Assembly (NCBI RefSeq): GCF_015706575.1 | Contig: NW_024037056.1 | Location: 15,303,405-15,367,404 of the forward strand | Direction of reading: 5' to 3' | From: Patiria miniata | Taxonomy: Eukaryota; Echinodermata; Asteroidea; Valvatida; Asterinidae | DNA length: 64,000 nucleotides | In this document: in pieces, positions 12,301-22,788 of the stretch | How the letters are laid out: each line of letters starts with the position of its first letter | Position numbering within the stretch: position 1 is the first letter of the stretch | Program-made: the position numbers and the translations under genes | The notes under the pieces: generated by a model | What the model saw: the letters and a program-made list of their open reading frames with translations, nothing else | Told to the model about the DNA's origin: nothing | Databases searched by the model: none

Positions 12301-13460
12301 ATTAAAAAAAATTCTTCGGGAAAGACGCCGCCTCCACCGTTTTTGTAATAATAGGTGGTTGACCATCGTCAATGGTGCAAATGCAAAATTATCGACTTTT
12401 TCGCGCTAAATTGATTACCAAAAGTCTTCATTGTCCTGTAGTTGTTTGCATGTCTTTTGAGTCGAAAACATCCTGTCCGTTGAACAAAGAGGAGGATTCG
12501 GTATGAAAATTACAGCACCGTTTTCCATACGGGTCATATGAGTTTGAAATGACCGGGAACGACCCTAAGTCTCGTGTGGTCTGCAATATCTGTTGGTGAC
12601 TTTCTGGTTTTTTCCATACCCTTTTAAACCATCAACATAATAATTGACAACATGGTAAGGCCAAGTTAAAAAAAAAAATACCAGTGATCGTCCCCACTGG
12701 CGTCCTTTTTAGAAGCTGCATAATTTTTTAAATTTTATTTTATTTCAGACATTTTTTGTTTGTTTTAATATTTCAGAAGTTCAGATGCTTCTTACAGCTT
12801 CACGTATGTTCAATAAGCACTTTTAGGAGGTTTTGTGGTCATCAACTAGCAGACAACTATCCAGAACTATCGAATAAAAAGGGGCCTCCTCCTTTTTTAA
12901 GGCACATATCGTGTGAGCTAAATATGGCTATTTTAGACATGGCCTAATTACAGAGAGGTTAAAATAAAACATTACCTGACTTTGGAAGATATCATGTCAG
13001 GGCCGTTTTCGTGATAGAACATGATGGAACAGCTAATGGGTTCATATTTTAAACCACTCACGGACTATTCTTTGTAAAAGAAAAATGCCAGAGACTAAAA
13101 TGATTTTAACGGCAGGTTTTTTTGAAACTTATAAAAATAAATACACTTAAAATTTAAAATCTCCTGCAATTACTTACATGTCCTATGCAACCGTTTGACA
13201 TTTTAAAGAGTATTTGGATCTGAAGTTTTTTCCTTCGAATGTTATCACAGCAAGCTTTGGCAAACGCGTAGAACTACTAAACATGTGGCCTTAATCTGTG
13301 ACCAAATTCAGGCAGCCATGAGCACGTCCAAAGGTCCTCGAGCGGAGCCCTACCCCGCACTAATGATACCTTTACGGAGATGCTTATGCGAGCAATCCGC
13401 GGGTGTTTCTAGACTGTAATGCAGGGCACATAGTAGGGCAATAGTTGTCGTAAATCCCTC

Positions 13461-13790
13461 GCACGCGTGTGCTATACGCGATACTCGGGCGTGCACACTA
13501 CGCGCGCGGTTCACGCGATGCACGCGATGAAGGTGACGACACGATGAACACGTTGCACGCGATTCACGCACAGTTCGCGCTACGCTCGTTACATCTGTTG
13601 CGAGTTGCGAGGCCCTCGCGATCGCCCGCGTGTGCTTTACGCGCAACTCGCGCGTGCACACGATGCGCGCGGTTCACGCGTGCACGCGATGAAGGTGATG
13701 AACACGATGAACACGTTGCATGCGATTCACGCGCTGTTCGCGCTACGCTCATTACACACGTTCCACGCGCTCCTCGCACGAGCGCTGCAC
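13461..13790. repeat. CpG-rich tandem duplication, period about 163 bp
   Basis: Two copies of a CG-rich unit follow one another. GCGTGTGCT starts at 13465 and again at 13628. Both contain CGCGCGGTTCACGCG, CACGCGATGAAGGTGA, ACGATGAACACGTTGCA and GTTCGCGCTACGCTC. Overlapping open frames exist on both strands (13469-13882, 13564-13827 and others), as expected for CpG-rich, stop-poor repeat DNA. I reject them as genes. Confidence 0.8.
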
Positions 13791-15359
13791 ACTCGACTGA
13801 AACTCCTCTCAAAAGTAGGCAAATCATGCCATTAGCTACCCTAGCGGCGCTGCATATCTCCAGAGTAAAAACGAAAGACTAATAAACCTAGTTCAACTCT
13901 CGAGACTTCTGATTAATTCTGGCGCAGATTGGATGAGAAAATGAGGTTATTATCGAGGCTGGCGGGTGCACGCCCGTCGTTATCGAGGATGAGAGCAGAA
14001 ATCCCTCGAGTCAAAAAACTGGAAAAGCATGTCATCCGGATAACGGAATTCCGAATTAGAGCGGCCTTCAAAAACAGATCAGCGGGGTCATTAAGAACTC
14101 ATCAGAACGGCTACTGAAGTTACTGATTACATTAAAGAAGAATTACTTCCGTATCAAATTCCCATCCATTTGTAAGATAAATTAGATTATAGGGGCCTTA
14201 TCAACCAGTATCTATTTTTGGCAAACAAAAAACTATTTTTTTTGTACGATTGGTTATAGTTTTATCACCAGAACAGCGACTGTCTTCCAATGAAGAGAAA
14301 TATCTATTAAAAAAAAAAGTCAACCGATGCCAAATAAGCTTAATCAGAACAAATATGTCTTACCGTTCAAGACAATATAAACTGAAAAAAATCTACTTGG
14401 CAGAAGTAACCTGCATGCAATTATTTGGATCCCTTGACTACATATAGAAACCACATTCGTATTCCTAACTCCCCAGGGTGAGTGACAAATCATGTTAAAA
14501 TTGGAAGAATCGGGACTTTTAGGGTTCAATAATAATTAAAGTGTTCGGTTTTAATTAGTTGCTATATTCGGCTCGACAAGATCAAATAATTGCCCACATT
14601 CCAGAATGCACTGGCCTTCGTGATAACTTTGACTACTTTTCTATTGTCTTTTCAAGCCAATGTAAACTTCAGTTCATATCATTGAATCGATTATGTCCAA
14701 CTGCGATCGATTCTGCGATCCTATGTAAAAGTGGTTATCATTCCACTCTGATGCAAATCGTAACACCCTCCACAAATTAACAAGGACTTCAAATTGACAA
14801 GTGAAGGGGAAACAAATCCACTAATTTGACACACAATAAAATGGCCAAATTAATTTTGACGAGATAAGACCATCATATACTATATTGTCAGTCGCGAAGG
14901 GTATAATTTGGCGGGAACTAGTGAAGGCATTTTGAGCGAAATTATTCAAATTTGGGCGCGAAATAACACCCGGGGTTGGAACAGCTGACACCTTCATTTA
15001 GCCAGCTACGATACAGGGAAGGAATATAAAAAGGGAAAAAAAATCGGCATCAAAAACGGTTCCGATAAATGAAAACAGGGTAGGTGACTGGAAGTGTGCT
15101 GCAGGCGCGCACGCGTAACCCACCCCTTTTATGGCGCGAACGCGCAAGCACACAAACACCGCGCCTGCTGCCGCCGGCTATACTGTAGTTCTTAGCACCC
15201 CGAAACGTGAAAAGCAATATTTATTTTGAATTTGGACGACGGGGGAGTAATTTGATTGATTTGATCGTAAGGGATATTGGGATATGGCTCGGCATATTTC
15301 GATCAATTTATTTTCGCGTCATGTCTTGGTTTTTTTTTTTTTGTAGAATAAAAAGTGTC

Positions 15360-15540
15360 TGTCGCGCCCAATTATTTATACTGTGATAATTATAAAAAGT
15401 AGCCAATGCGTATAGCATTGACAGCTGTGATTTGTGTCAATTATATTAAAGCCGCATTTATGTCAGATTCGATGGCAGAATTATTTTTGATTCATCTGGC
15501 ATTTCAATGCGTGCAATAGGCTCTTGAACTTTTCAGGAAT
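15360..15540. promoter_or_regulatory. Non-repetitive, site-rich island (candidate conserved element)
   Basis: The block contains CCAATTATTTATA, GATAATTATAAA, a TTGACAGCTGTGA stretch (TGACAG plus E-box CAGCTG) and GTCAATTATATTAAAG. It lacks repeat structure and sits deep in the peptide-gene intron. The regulatory role is inferred from motif density only. Confidence 0.2.
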
Positions 15541-16189
15541 AACAAGAAAATAAAAATTAGATCGTGATAGTACAACTAAATAATCATGTTTCTTCGCGCT
15601 GCGTTCCTATCTGATTTAACAACAAAAACTAAATTCTTTCAAACTTGATACTTACTGATAAAGTAACATTCTACCTTTAGTGCCGCGCCTGCGAACGGTA
15701 GCATTTTTATTATGTGTCAATGGATTTAGGGCGTTAATGGATTTGCAGAATAACAGGTCCAAAATAACCTCATTTACTAAAGCGATTTATATTAATTTTT
15801 TTTTAATAAGGCGAAGTCATCTATTGTAGCATGTCAGTCTTGAGATGCTCTTACGTCCGACGATATTGTGTAGACCCGTTCTGTTTACCATGCCATAATA
15901 TAAGACAATATTTGCAATTTTAGCTTCCAGCGAAATATGTGCTCAAGCGAAATATGTGCACAAAGTAGAACATTAAGTGTGATTAAATCGGGTTAGGAAA
16001 GACTTATGTTAAAAGCAGCAGATTTATTTCTTCTTCACAATATTCGTGAACAGCGCAGGAAAAAGACCAAGCAAGAATCACGCTCCCGATCCATTTTCTG
16101 CGGCGTTTTACCTGCGCTAAGTCGGTAATAATTCATCCACTGTTGTGCCCACCTACCGAGAACGACTTGTCTTATCAGTCACAACCGTT

Positions 16190-16330
16190 TAATTTCAGCC
16201 GCCTCGGCGGTTGCTAAGGTCGGGCCGCGTGCTGAAATCCGGCGGGAAAGAACAAGAAGGGAAAAAAAGGCGGGAACGACTCGTGTCGTTGTGACCGGCC
16301 CGGAGCGATCTTGCATCAGAAAAAATCGAT
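16190..16330. other. GC-rich island with hairpin
   Basis: A local GC peak starts with a hairpin CCGCC-T-CGGCGG at about 16199-16210. Acceptor-like tracts exist on both strands: TTTAATTTCAG on plus, and a long pyrimidine tract ending GGATTTCAG on minus. Frames stay open for 30-43 codons on the plus strand. No donor or family match settles it, so I leave it undefined. Confidence 0.3.
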
Positions 16331-17075
16331 TGTAGTTTATGTTTATCGACCGTCAAGACATATGCTTCCTGACATCCCTTAGCCCCTTTAGGGTTTTTTT
16401 TTTCGATCAGATTTTTTTTCTTACCAAAATTTCCCTTTCCATTTAGTCTCTTAATTCCCTCTGGATTCTTGGTTCTGGAATTTTTGTTTTGAGCGAAGAG
16501 AGAACGTCAGAAATCAGAGTGCGTTACTAATGTTTGAAGTGCCCAGCCTTCAATACTTATAGCCGGGCCAGAAATGTGTGCTTTCGGTTAATGACAACTT
16601 TGACAAACAAGAGCGGCAAAACTGTTGACGTAAACCTGGAGCCTGCTTGGGACGGTGGTCTGAAGTATGCTAGACACTTGATACCCCAATCGCGGTGTTA
16701 TTCGTCGAATGAGCGCAAGTTTATAAAGGAATTGTTGGTAAACTTTGAAGGTTACCATTTTCCATACATTATACGACATTCTCCCGTTCTTGACACAGTT
16801 TTCTGGTAACGGGAATGCCTTATCAAAACTGCTGTTTGTTAACTTCTGTTGTTACAACTTTCATTTCCCAGTACCACTGTTTTCCCGTCCTTGACAGAAA
16901 TTGAGTCGTTACCGCCCGTTGTAAATAGTGAAATATTGATTTGCAATTATAGATAAAATTGTCTTTGAGTAACTGTTTGTCCAATTTGAGATAAAAAAGG
17001 ACACAATGAAGCAATCGTGAAGGTTTGAATTTGCACCAAATAGTTTGAATAAGGTTACTTAAAGAGAATTCAGAG

Positions 17076-17552
17076 TGTGCCAAAGAAAGTGCAACATTTA
17101 GAAAACAAATAATTACAACTATTTAACGTTTTTTCTTCAATGAAATTTTATATTATATTCAAACCTGACTAAGTGACGATTTCTCAATCCACTCCTTTTT
17201 ACCCCATTCCATTTGGGTCCCTGGATCCTGAAATACAACCAATTAAGTGAAAGGGTGTAAATTTTACTTGGACCATGCATGTATGATGTCACCAACTTCA
17301 ATGCCTATTGAATGCCTATTCAATGGTTAACCCAGATTCAGCATGTCCACGTGAGAGCAGCCCCAGTAAACTTTACACCCTTTCACTTAATTGATTGTAT
17401 GTCTGGATCTAGGGGCCCAAATGGCATTGGGTAAAAAGGAGTGGATTGAGAAATAGTCAGGCTTTAATGTAAAATATAGTTTCATTGAAGAAAAAAAAAG
17501 CATGAAACAGTTTTAATTATCTGTTTTCTGAATGTCGCACTTTTATGGCACA
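17076..17552. mobile_element. Foldback element with roughly 170-bp arms
   Basis: The left arm (17076-17260) and right arm (17365-17552) are inverted copies. Each carries the GTGCCA...AAGTGC end, the GAAAACA and CTTCAATGAAA tracts, CTCAATCCACTCCTTTTTAC and AGTGAAAGGGTGTAAA. A single right-type arm recurs at 60000-60192. No transposase frame is present, so this is a non-autonomous family. Confidence 0.85.
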
Positions 17553-17858
17553 TGTCTCATTAAGACCCAATGATAGACTTGATAACCAGGGAATAGTGTT
17601 GAGCACACAGTCAGCTTAGCAAAAGACAAAAGAGAAGCAGTGTTAACAATACAAAACCCCTGACAGTTTGACTGGTAACCTGTTTTTGCTCAGAAAATAT
17701 TTGCTACGCTTGGAATATTTCTTGGCTAAGCTGCTTAATAGCGTTGAAAGCAAAATATTGGTATAGATAGAGAAGCATGTGTTAAACATAGTAAAACTTG
17801 GCAAATTGTCTGGTACACTGTTTTTTGCTGATGAGATATCGTCTGTGCTTACCAGTGC

Positions 17859-18105
17859 CGGCCAATTTCATAGAGCTGCTTAAGCTTAAGATTTGCTTAA
17901 GCACAAAAAAGTCTTGCTCAATAAAATCAGGCAACCGGCCAAAACTCAATGCAATTGTTATGCTAAGTAAACAACAGCTAAATACCAGTCACAAGCAATG
18001 TACCCATCACATGGAGTTTTGGCTGGTAACCTGATTTTACTAAGCAATCTTTTTTTTCGTGCTTAAGCAGATTTTCTGCTTAAGCAGCTCTATGAAATTG
18101 GGCCC
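17859..18105. mobile_element. Foldback MITE (CCAATTTCATAGAGCTGCTTA ends, shortened)
   Basis: The ends read CGGCCAATTTCATAGAGCTG and, inverted, GGGCCCAATTTCATAGAGCT. Both arms continue with CTTAAGC, GCTTAAGCAC, AAAATCAGG and a CCAAAACTC segment in mirror order around about 17975. Arms are roughly 100 bases. I have the impression that this end sequence is widespread in marine invertebrate genomes, but cannot check that here. Confidence 0.8.
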
Positions 18106-18531
18106 ATCCTCAAGAAACTGACCCCAGGTGTACGAATTAGGACGAGATGGACGGACAATGTTGATTAGTTCTTTAATATTCAAGAGGTAAAAAAAAGCTT
18201 GGGACACCTGTGAAAGTGTCATAACACCTCTATTTATTACGATAAGGGCGGTGTGATGACTAGAATGATGATGATCCTCACTAGGTGTGGTTCAGCTGGA
18301 CAGGTGTGTGGAAACAGGGGGCCCAGAATTGGCGGGAAACAATTCTTCCCACACCGTCGATGTCGTCATTTTTCCCGCTGTGTTGTGCTAGCGGCTGCCG
18401 TGTTTGTGACCGTCTTTACTATAAATACGCGACGAACGCATGTGTTTTATTACATTAAATAGCGGGTGGGTGTGTGTGCGATCGTCACTTGTGCTTAAGG
18501 AATGTTCACGATCACTTGTATTGTCCTGAAA

Positions 18532-18539
18532 TGACGTCA
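18532..18539. promoter_or_regulatory. Palindromic CRE (TGACGTCA)
   Basis: A perfect CREB/ATF consensus octamer in context AATGACGTCATACG. It is one of at least six in the window; the others are at 204-211, 4055-4062, 26358-26365, 33556-33563 and 34017-34024. Function is inferred only. Confidence 0.3.
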
Positions 18540-18889
18540 TACGCCCCGAACAAGTTTGTTCAGTCTGCCACGACTGAATGATTATGAAATCACACTCGCC
18601 ATCAAGCAATGGTGTAGGCGCGTTCCTACGACAAATATTTTCACAATCTCGACGTTTCGATTGGATTTTAACGCTAACGTCAAGACTAATATCGATTTTT
18701 TTTTGTCCGAGTGGGACACAAGTAGGAAAATGTTACTGAAGGGTTGACTGTTTCGAATAACATGTCTGATGACTGAGAAAATACGGGGAAGTCTGTCAGA
18801 ATTCCCCCCTTTTAAAACAAGATATCTTTCTTTGCTTTGATAAGTTTCAAACGATGAGTAAATTCAATTAAAAAAGGGAAGCTGGTTGG

Positions 18890-19090
18890 TCATCTGTAAT
18901 TTACAAAATTAACGAGTGAGGATAATTAAATGCCATGTCATACAGATGGTCACATGACAATTCAGATTGGACAAGGTCGTATCTAAAATTTAATCTCACA
19001 GAAACTGAATTAGCCAAAATTGCATGCAAATGAGCTATGAACATATATAATTGGCATAAATTGCAGGCTTCACATTGATTGCGTTTCAGT
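18890..19090. promoter_or_regulatory. Octamer and TAAT-rich island (candidate enhancer)
   Basis: The block holds a perfect POU octamer ATGCAAAT (about 19024) inside GCATGCAAATGAGC. It also holds GATAATTAAATG, TACAGATGGTCACATGAC (E-box type) and several TAATT cores, and it is not repetitive. It lies in the peptide-gene intron, about 3 kb downstream of the signal-peptide exon on the minus strand. A regulatory role is inferred. Confidence 0.25.
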
Positions 19091-21159
19091 TTATTCCTGT
19101 TTAATCTCTAAAAGATCATATACGTCACACGATGGTAGTCAATACAACCTAATTTAAGAAATAAATGTTTTAGGACTACGCTGGTTTAGGGTGCGAGACA
19201 CGGATAACAGCGAAGTGAAGTTTTCTTCCACTATTTTTGTTATTTGCACTTTCCGCTTTTTGCCACCAATCTACTTTAAAGTAGATGTCCTTCTGGATGG
19301 CCTGTGCCCTGAGTGTTTCAAATAGTGCGCTGGCACCGGTGAAAAGCACAGCCACTTTACAAGACCGCCCCGGGGCAAATTTTAGTCGATAGAGTTAAAC
19401 CAACATACCTTAGGTGTCTTCTCTTTGGATTATAGTCCAAGGATAATGGGATCATAATTGACACTATTCGCGTAAGAATTTAACAGCTGACTGTGCATGC
19501 TACCTGGAGAGTGTAAAATAGGGTCAAGGTCGGCCTAGATAATTATTTTTACACCGTAATCCCTTGGGAGAATATATACCTTATAATCTTTTGGCAAGAG
19601 AGTCGTTTGCTTTGGATCCATCCAGCTAGAATGAGCTTATCTAGTTTTGCGCAAGCCAGTTTTTTTTCATACTGGGCAAAAGAGCAATGAAACTATCACA
19701 TGTCGATGAAACTTGCAGCTAAATTATAGGGCTATAACAATGTGCGCTGAAAACGCCTCTGAGCTGACGCATGCCACCATCTAAATTGTCATTTATTGAG
19801 CTAAATTGAAAACTGCTGGAGAAATTTCTGTTCGCAGATAAACTCTCTGGATAAGCGCCGAAAGATCAAGTATTTCTTTGTCAACACTAGCCACATGTAT
19901 ACTCTTACAAGTGACTGTTATGGCGTAAATTATTCGATTAATTTCACCACATGCGATGAAACTTTTTGACAAACAAGTACCCTTGTTTGTACAAAACACC
20001 GCAAGATGTAAACATGATTTTTGTCTATATCTTCAAAGTGTGAATATCTTTTTCCAGCTGTTAATTTCAGAAATGCTCCCCATGCAAACGGTAATTGCGA
20101 TTTATGGCGCCCGAGGGCATGTTAGTCTTGTGCCGGTTCTGATCCAAACACTGCCATTGACAACATTGCGATAACATAACCCGTGCTATCTACTGAAGAT
20201 AAGTGATGAACTACCTGCGAGATATTGTACTTGCGTGTACAGGGTCAGTATACTACTACTGCATTCAGTGGCGATGAGGTGTATGTATGAATGAACGTAA
20301 TTTGATTCGCACCTCTGCTCTCGAGGGATACAAAGGCTACTACAAAGCCACAAAGCCGGCATTGATCCCCTATACCAAAGGTATCCAATGAATGCTGAAA
20401 AGTTTCCCCACAAGAAAATCAATAGCTTTCTTTCTTCCTTAGCTCTGTCGTAGGCGTGACAAAAGCAATCCAATCGGTATACAGTTGTTCGCTCTGTTTG
20501 ATCAGACATCCCTCGCTAAAATTGAAAGAGAAATTCACGGGACTACAGGACTGAATGACTTACTGTGGCCACCAGAAAGGAGGCTTCCCACCCTTTTGTG
20601 ACTCGGCTTCCGCTGGGGATTGTTGAATCATTTGGGCCGAACATAACCGGCATTATTATTCAACGAAAACATTCCCACTCACGCTGTACAAACCTTGCTG
20701 AAAGCGAAGAGGGATCCATTTCTCCGTCCGACGATCAAAACAGATTGGGCGAGACCTCAGGGAATCGAGGTCAAAATTAGGGTTTTTTTTTTTCACTTCG
20801 GAAACTTCAAAGCCAGAAATGGGAACTTTCAATTACATTTGTAGAAGATTGAATTAATAGTCAACAAGGGGCAACCAATTCACGCGCTCCCAAAGTGAGC
20901 TAAAGGCAAAAATTACCGGAGAACGCTTCATGCATTTTCTTCTCAATTATCAACACAAAATGTTCAACTTCATTCTGATCTCCAGTTCGTATAACTTTAC
21001 TTGACAAAGTGTGTGTCTAATGTCCACTGAGCAGAAACCTCAACAGGTTAGGTTTTGAACATTCTTCTTTGGATTTCGAGTAGTGTAATTATTGGTAACG
21101 TGGGAATGATCTTATCCCGTATGGCTTTCAAAACAAATTCATAAATACCTAATACAGTT

Positions 21160-21380
21160 TAGGCACTTGCGGTTTAGTGGTGGAGCACATGATTCATGGT
21201 CGTGAGGTTGTTACTTCTCTCAACCCAGGTGTTAAATGGGTACCAATGCTGGGAAGGTAACAGACTCGCTGTGGAGGAGGTGTGGCGATCCCCCCACAGC
21301 AGCATTTGAGTCTGGCCCAATCGCTAAAGAAAGAGAGATGGGCACTCCGTTCCCTGTTAACACAGGTCCGGCATTTTTTT
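21160..21380 (+). mobile_element. Degenerate SINE-like segment
   Basis: GGTTTAGTGGTGGAGCAC is A-box-like, and the downstream CAACCCAGGTGTTAAATGGG followed by TACC parallels the CACCCAGGAGTAATGGGTAC core of the clear SINE at 48833-49115. The B box is decayed. The frames at 21236-21503 run through it and are not genes. Confidence 0.45.
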
Positions 21381-21685
21381 TTTTTACTTTACTGTATAAA
21401 GTTTACCCATTCCTATTGGTCGACAGCCCATCACGTGGCCGGTCTTCAAAGGATGTTAAAGACATGGCTGTCTGGTCTTGAACACTTTTCCAGTGTCACA
21501 TGAAATTTGGACTCCCATGAAATCCGGTGCCTTTTAACGTTTCATTGATTAAACGTTCACATTCCTGACGTAGGCATGAGCATGTTACCAGTGAATAAGA
21601 CTATCAAAGTCCGAAATTCACACTACACCAGCCCAGCTGCGTTTTGCGGGACATCGCGCAGTACGCGCGACGCGCACGTCAATCT

Positions 21686-21695
21686 CCTTATAAGG
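21686..21695. promoter_or_regulatory. CArG box (CCTTATAAGG)
   Basis: A perfect CC(A/T)6GG serum-response element consensus, palindromic, about 310 bases into the intron of the peptide-precursor gene. SRF binding is inferred from sequence alone. Confidence 0.25.
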
Positions 21696-21809
21696 TAAGG
21701 AGTTGTAGAGGAACACTCCATATTATAGTCAAAGGGGTGTTTCATAAATCGTAAAGTAAAATTGTTTAACAAAAATGGTTGGCAAAGTCTAGTTTTTGAC
21801 TTTTGGACC

Positions 21810-21990
21810 GAAAAGATTTTTTTTTTAACCGAAAAGGTATTTATGAATGGGAATAAACATGTGCTTGGTCGGTATTATACACTCTGTTTAAGACCGGTTG
21901 GAGTCTGGAGTGCTGATAATTACCCATCCAGACTCCGACCGGTCTTAAACAGAGTTTTAATACCTCCCAAACACACATTCATTCCCTTAG
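21810..21990. mobile_element. Foldback element of a dispersed family
   Basis: The core is an inverted repeat, CTCTGTTTAAGACCGGTYGG with AGTCTGGA on the left and its mirror on the right (about 21886-21956). The outer parts (GAATGGGAATAAACATGTGC... and, inverted, AGGGAATGAATGTGTGTTTG...) also pair imperfectly. The left outer part (ACCGAAAAGGTATTTATGAA, then TGGG) recurs on the minus strand at about 42290-42395. The right arm ends about 18 bases from the splice donor of the signal-peptide exon. Confidence 0.75.
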
Positions 21991-22005
21991 TTCTGATGGA
22001 CCTAC

Positions 22006-22198
22006 CTGGTGTTTCCTGGTACCGTTCGTTTAGGAAATTTAGGAGTTCATCGACGGTGAATCTCTGTGCGGCGCTGCGGCGCTCCATCATGTCTTCTGTC
22101 AGCGCGTTTCCTGGTTCCTGGAGCGGGTACCCGGACGCTAGCGCCAGGAGTAAACAAAAGGCGGCCGACAGGACGATCACGTGACAAAGACTATTCAT
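22006..22198 (-). CDS. Secreted peptide precursor, signal-peptide exon
   Basis: Minus strand. ATG at 22198 (context AAACAATGA) is preceded in frame by a TGA inside the same exon, which fixes the start. Residues 1-23 (MNSLCHVIVLSAAFCLLLAL then ASG) are a textbook signal peptide with a likely cut after Gly23. Residues 24-64 are an acidic propeptide with an Arg-Arg at 40-41 and a helix-like stretch (FTVDELLNFLNERYQETP). The exon ends CCAG before GTAGG (22006/22005), leaving one base. Joined to the exon at 9334-9216 this completes an Asp-Lys-Arg cleavage site and a 103-residue precursor. The short, Cys-poor layout with one peptide at the C-terminus is that of neuropeptide or hormone precursors. 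The propeptide helix recalls calcitonin-type precursors, but the mature peptide lacks their cysteine pair. Confidence 0.8.
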
Positions 22199-22226
22199 TG
22201 TTTCCACCGGTTTATCTCACAATACA

Positions 22227-22788
22227 CTGCAATGGAAGACAAGAAGCAAAAGAAAATGTCAATAATTGGGTAGAGATAGAAAGCTGGGCGTCCTGTCGAG
22301 GTTTGGAAGGAATGTTGAAGAAACGTCGCCCCAGGAATCGATTACATTAATTGTTCAAAAGGAACGAAATTTACCAAGATTAGGGTATAGAGGTCAGTTA
22401 TCTTATTTTGTTTGGGAGTCGTTCGTTTCGAGACTTCCAGCTAAAGTCAAAAGATGAAATCAACAAGAGAAAGAAAGAAAAGTAGATCATAAAGTACAGT
22501 GTGTCTCGTTGGGGTCTACCCGATGTTCCCTAATACCTATGTTCCCCCATACCTATATTCCCCAAAGTCCTTTTAGTGTTAGGATTTGGGTTAGGGTAAG
22601 AGTTAGGTTAGGGTTGGGGAACATATGAAATGGGGAACATAGGTATTGAGAAACATATGTATTCACCCGTCTCGCTCGTTCTACTAAATGCTCGTAGAAA
22701 AAAAGGTATATTTGCATATTATTGTAAGATTGGGTGTAAAGGAACTGCCATTACTGTCATATCAACGTGTACATCGAGTGTCACTTAC
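22227..22788 (-). other. Probable 5' UTR intron of the peptide-precursor gene
   Basis: The acceptor upstream of the signal-peptide exon is strong: CTTTTGCTTCTTGTCTTCCA followed by TTGCAG, with the exon starting at 22226. A matching donor, GTCGCCT then GTAAGTGAC, lies at 22788 on the minus strand. A second possible acceptor (TTTTGACTTTAG then CTGG) is at about 22444. The exon 5' of 22788 would be untranslated. The 151-codon plus-strand frame at 22688-23143 overlaps this zone and has no support of its own. Confidence 0.4.
22513..22665. repeat. Inverted repeat around a telomere-like TTAGGG tract
   Basis: The arms AATACCTATGTTCCCC and GGGGAACATAGGTATT flank a centre (about 22576-22620) made of degenerate TTAGGG units (GTTAGGGTAAGAGTTAGG, TTAGGGTTGGGG). 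TTAGGG is the ancestral animal telomere repeat. The tract is short and imperfect, so it is more likely part of a mobile element than a fusion point. Confidence 0.7.

Larger units (their letters stand above)
9335..22005 (-). other. 12.7-kb intron of the peptide-precursor gene
   Basis: This intron separates the signal-peptide exon from the mature-peptide exon, in phase 1. Donor: CCAG then GTAGG (GT at 22005-22004). Acceptor: CCACAG (AG at 9336-9335). Inside are a poly(A) run at about 9945-9961, a CpG-rich duplication (13461-13790), two foldback elements (17076-17552, 17859-18105), a SINE-like segment (21160-21380) and a foldback element whose arm ends about 18 bases from the donor. Frames at 10001-10303, 16534-16809 and similar are not supported as genes. 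A possible minus-strand exon at 20653-20564 is listed as a finding. Confidence 0.65.

Noticed and set aside
13469..13882. 137-codon frame and several others in the CpG-rich duplication
   Set aside because: Open on both strands because CG-rich repeats lack stop codons; products are Arg/Ala/His-rich low-complexity strings.
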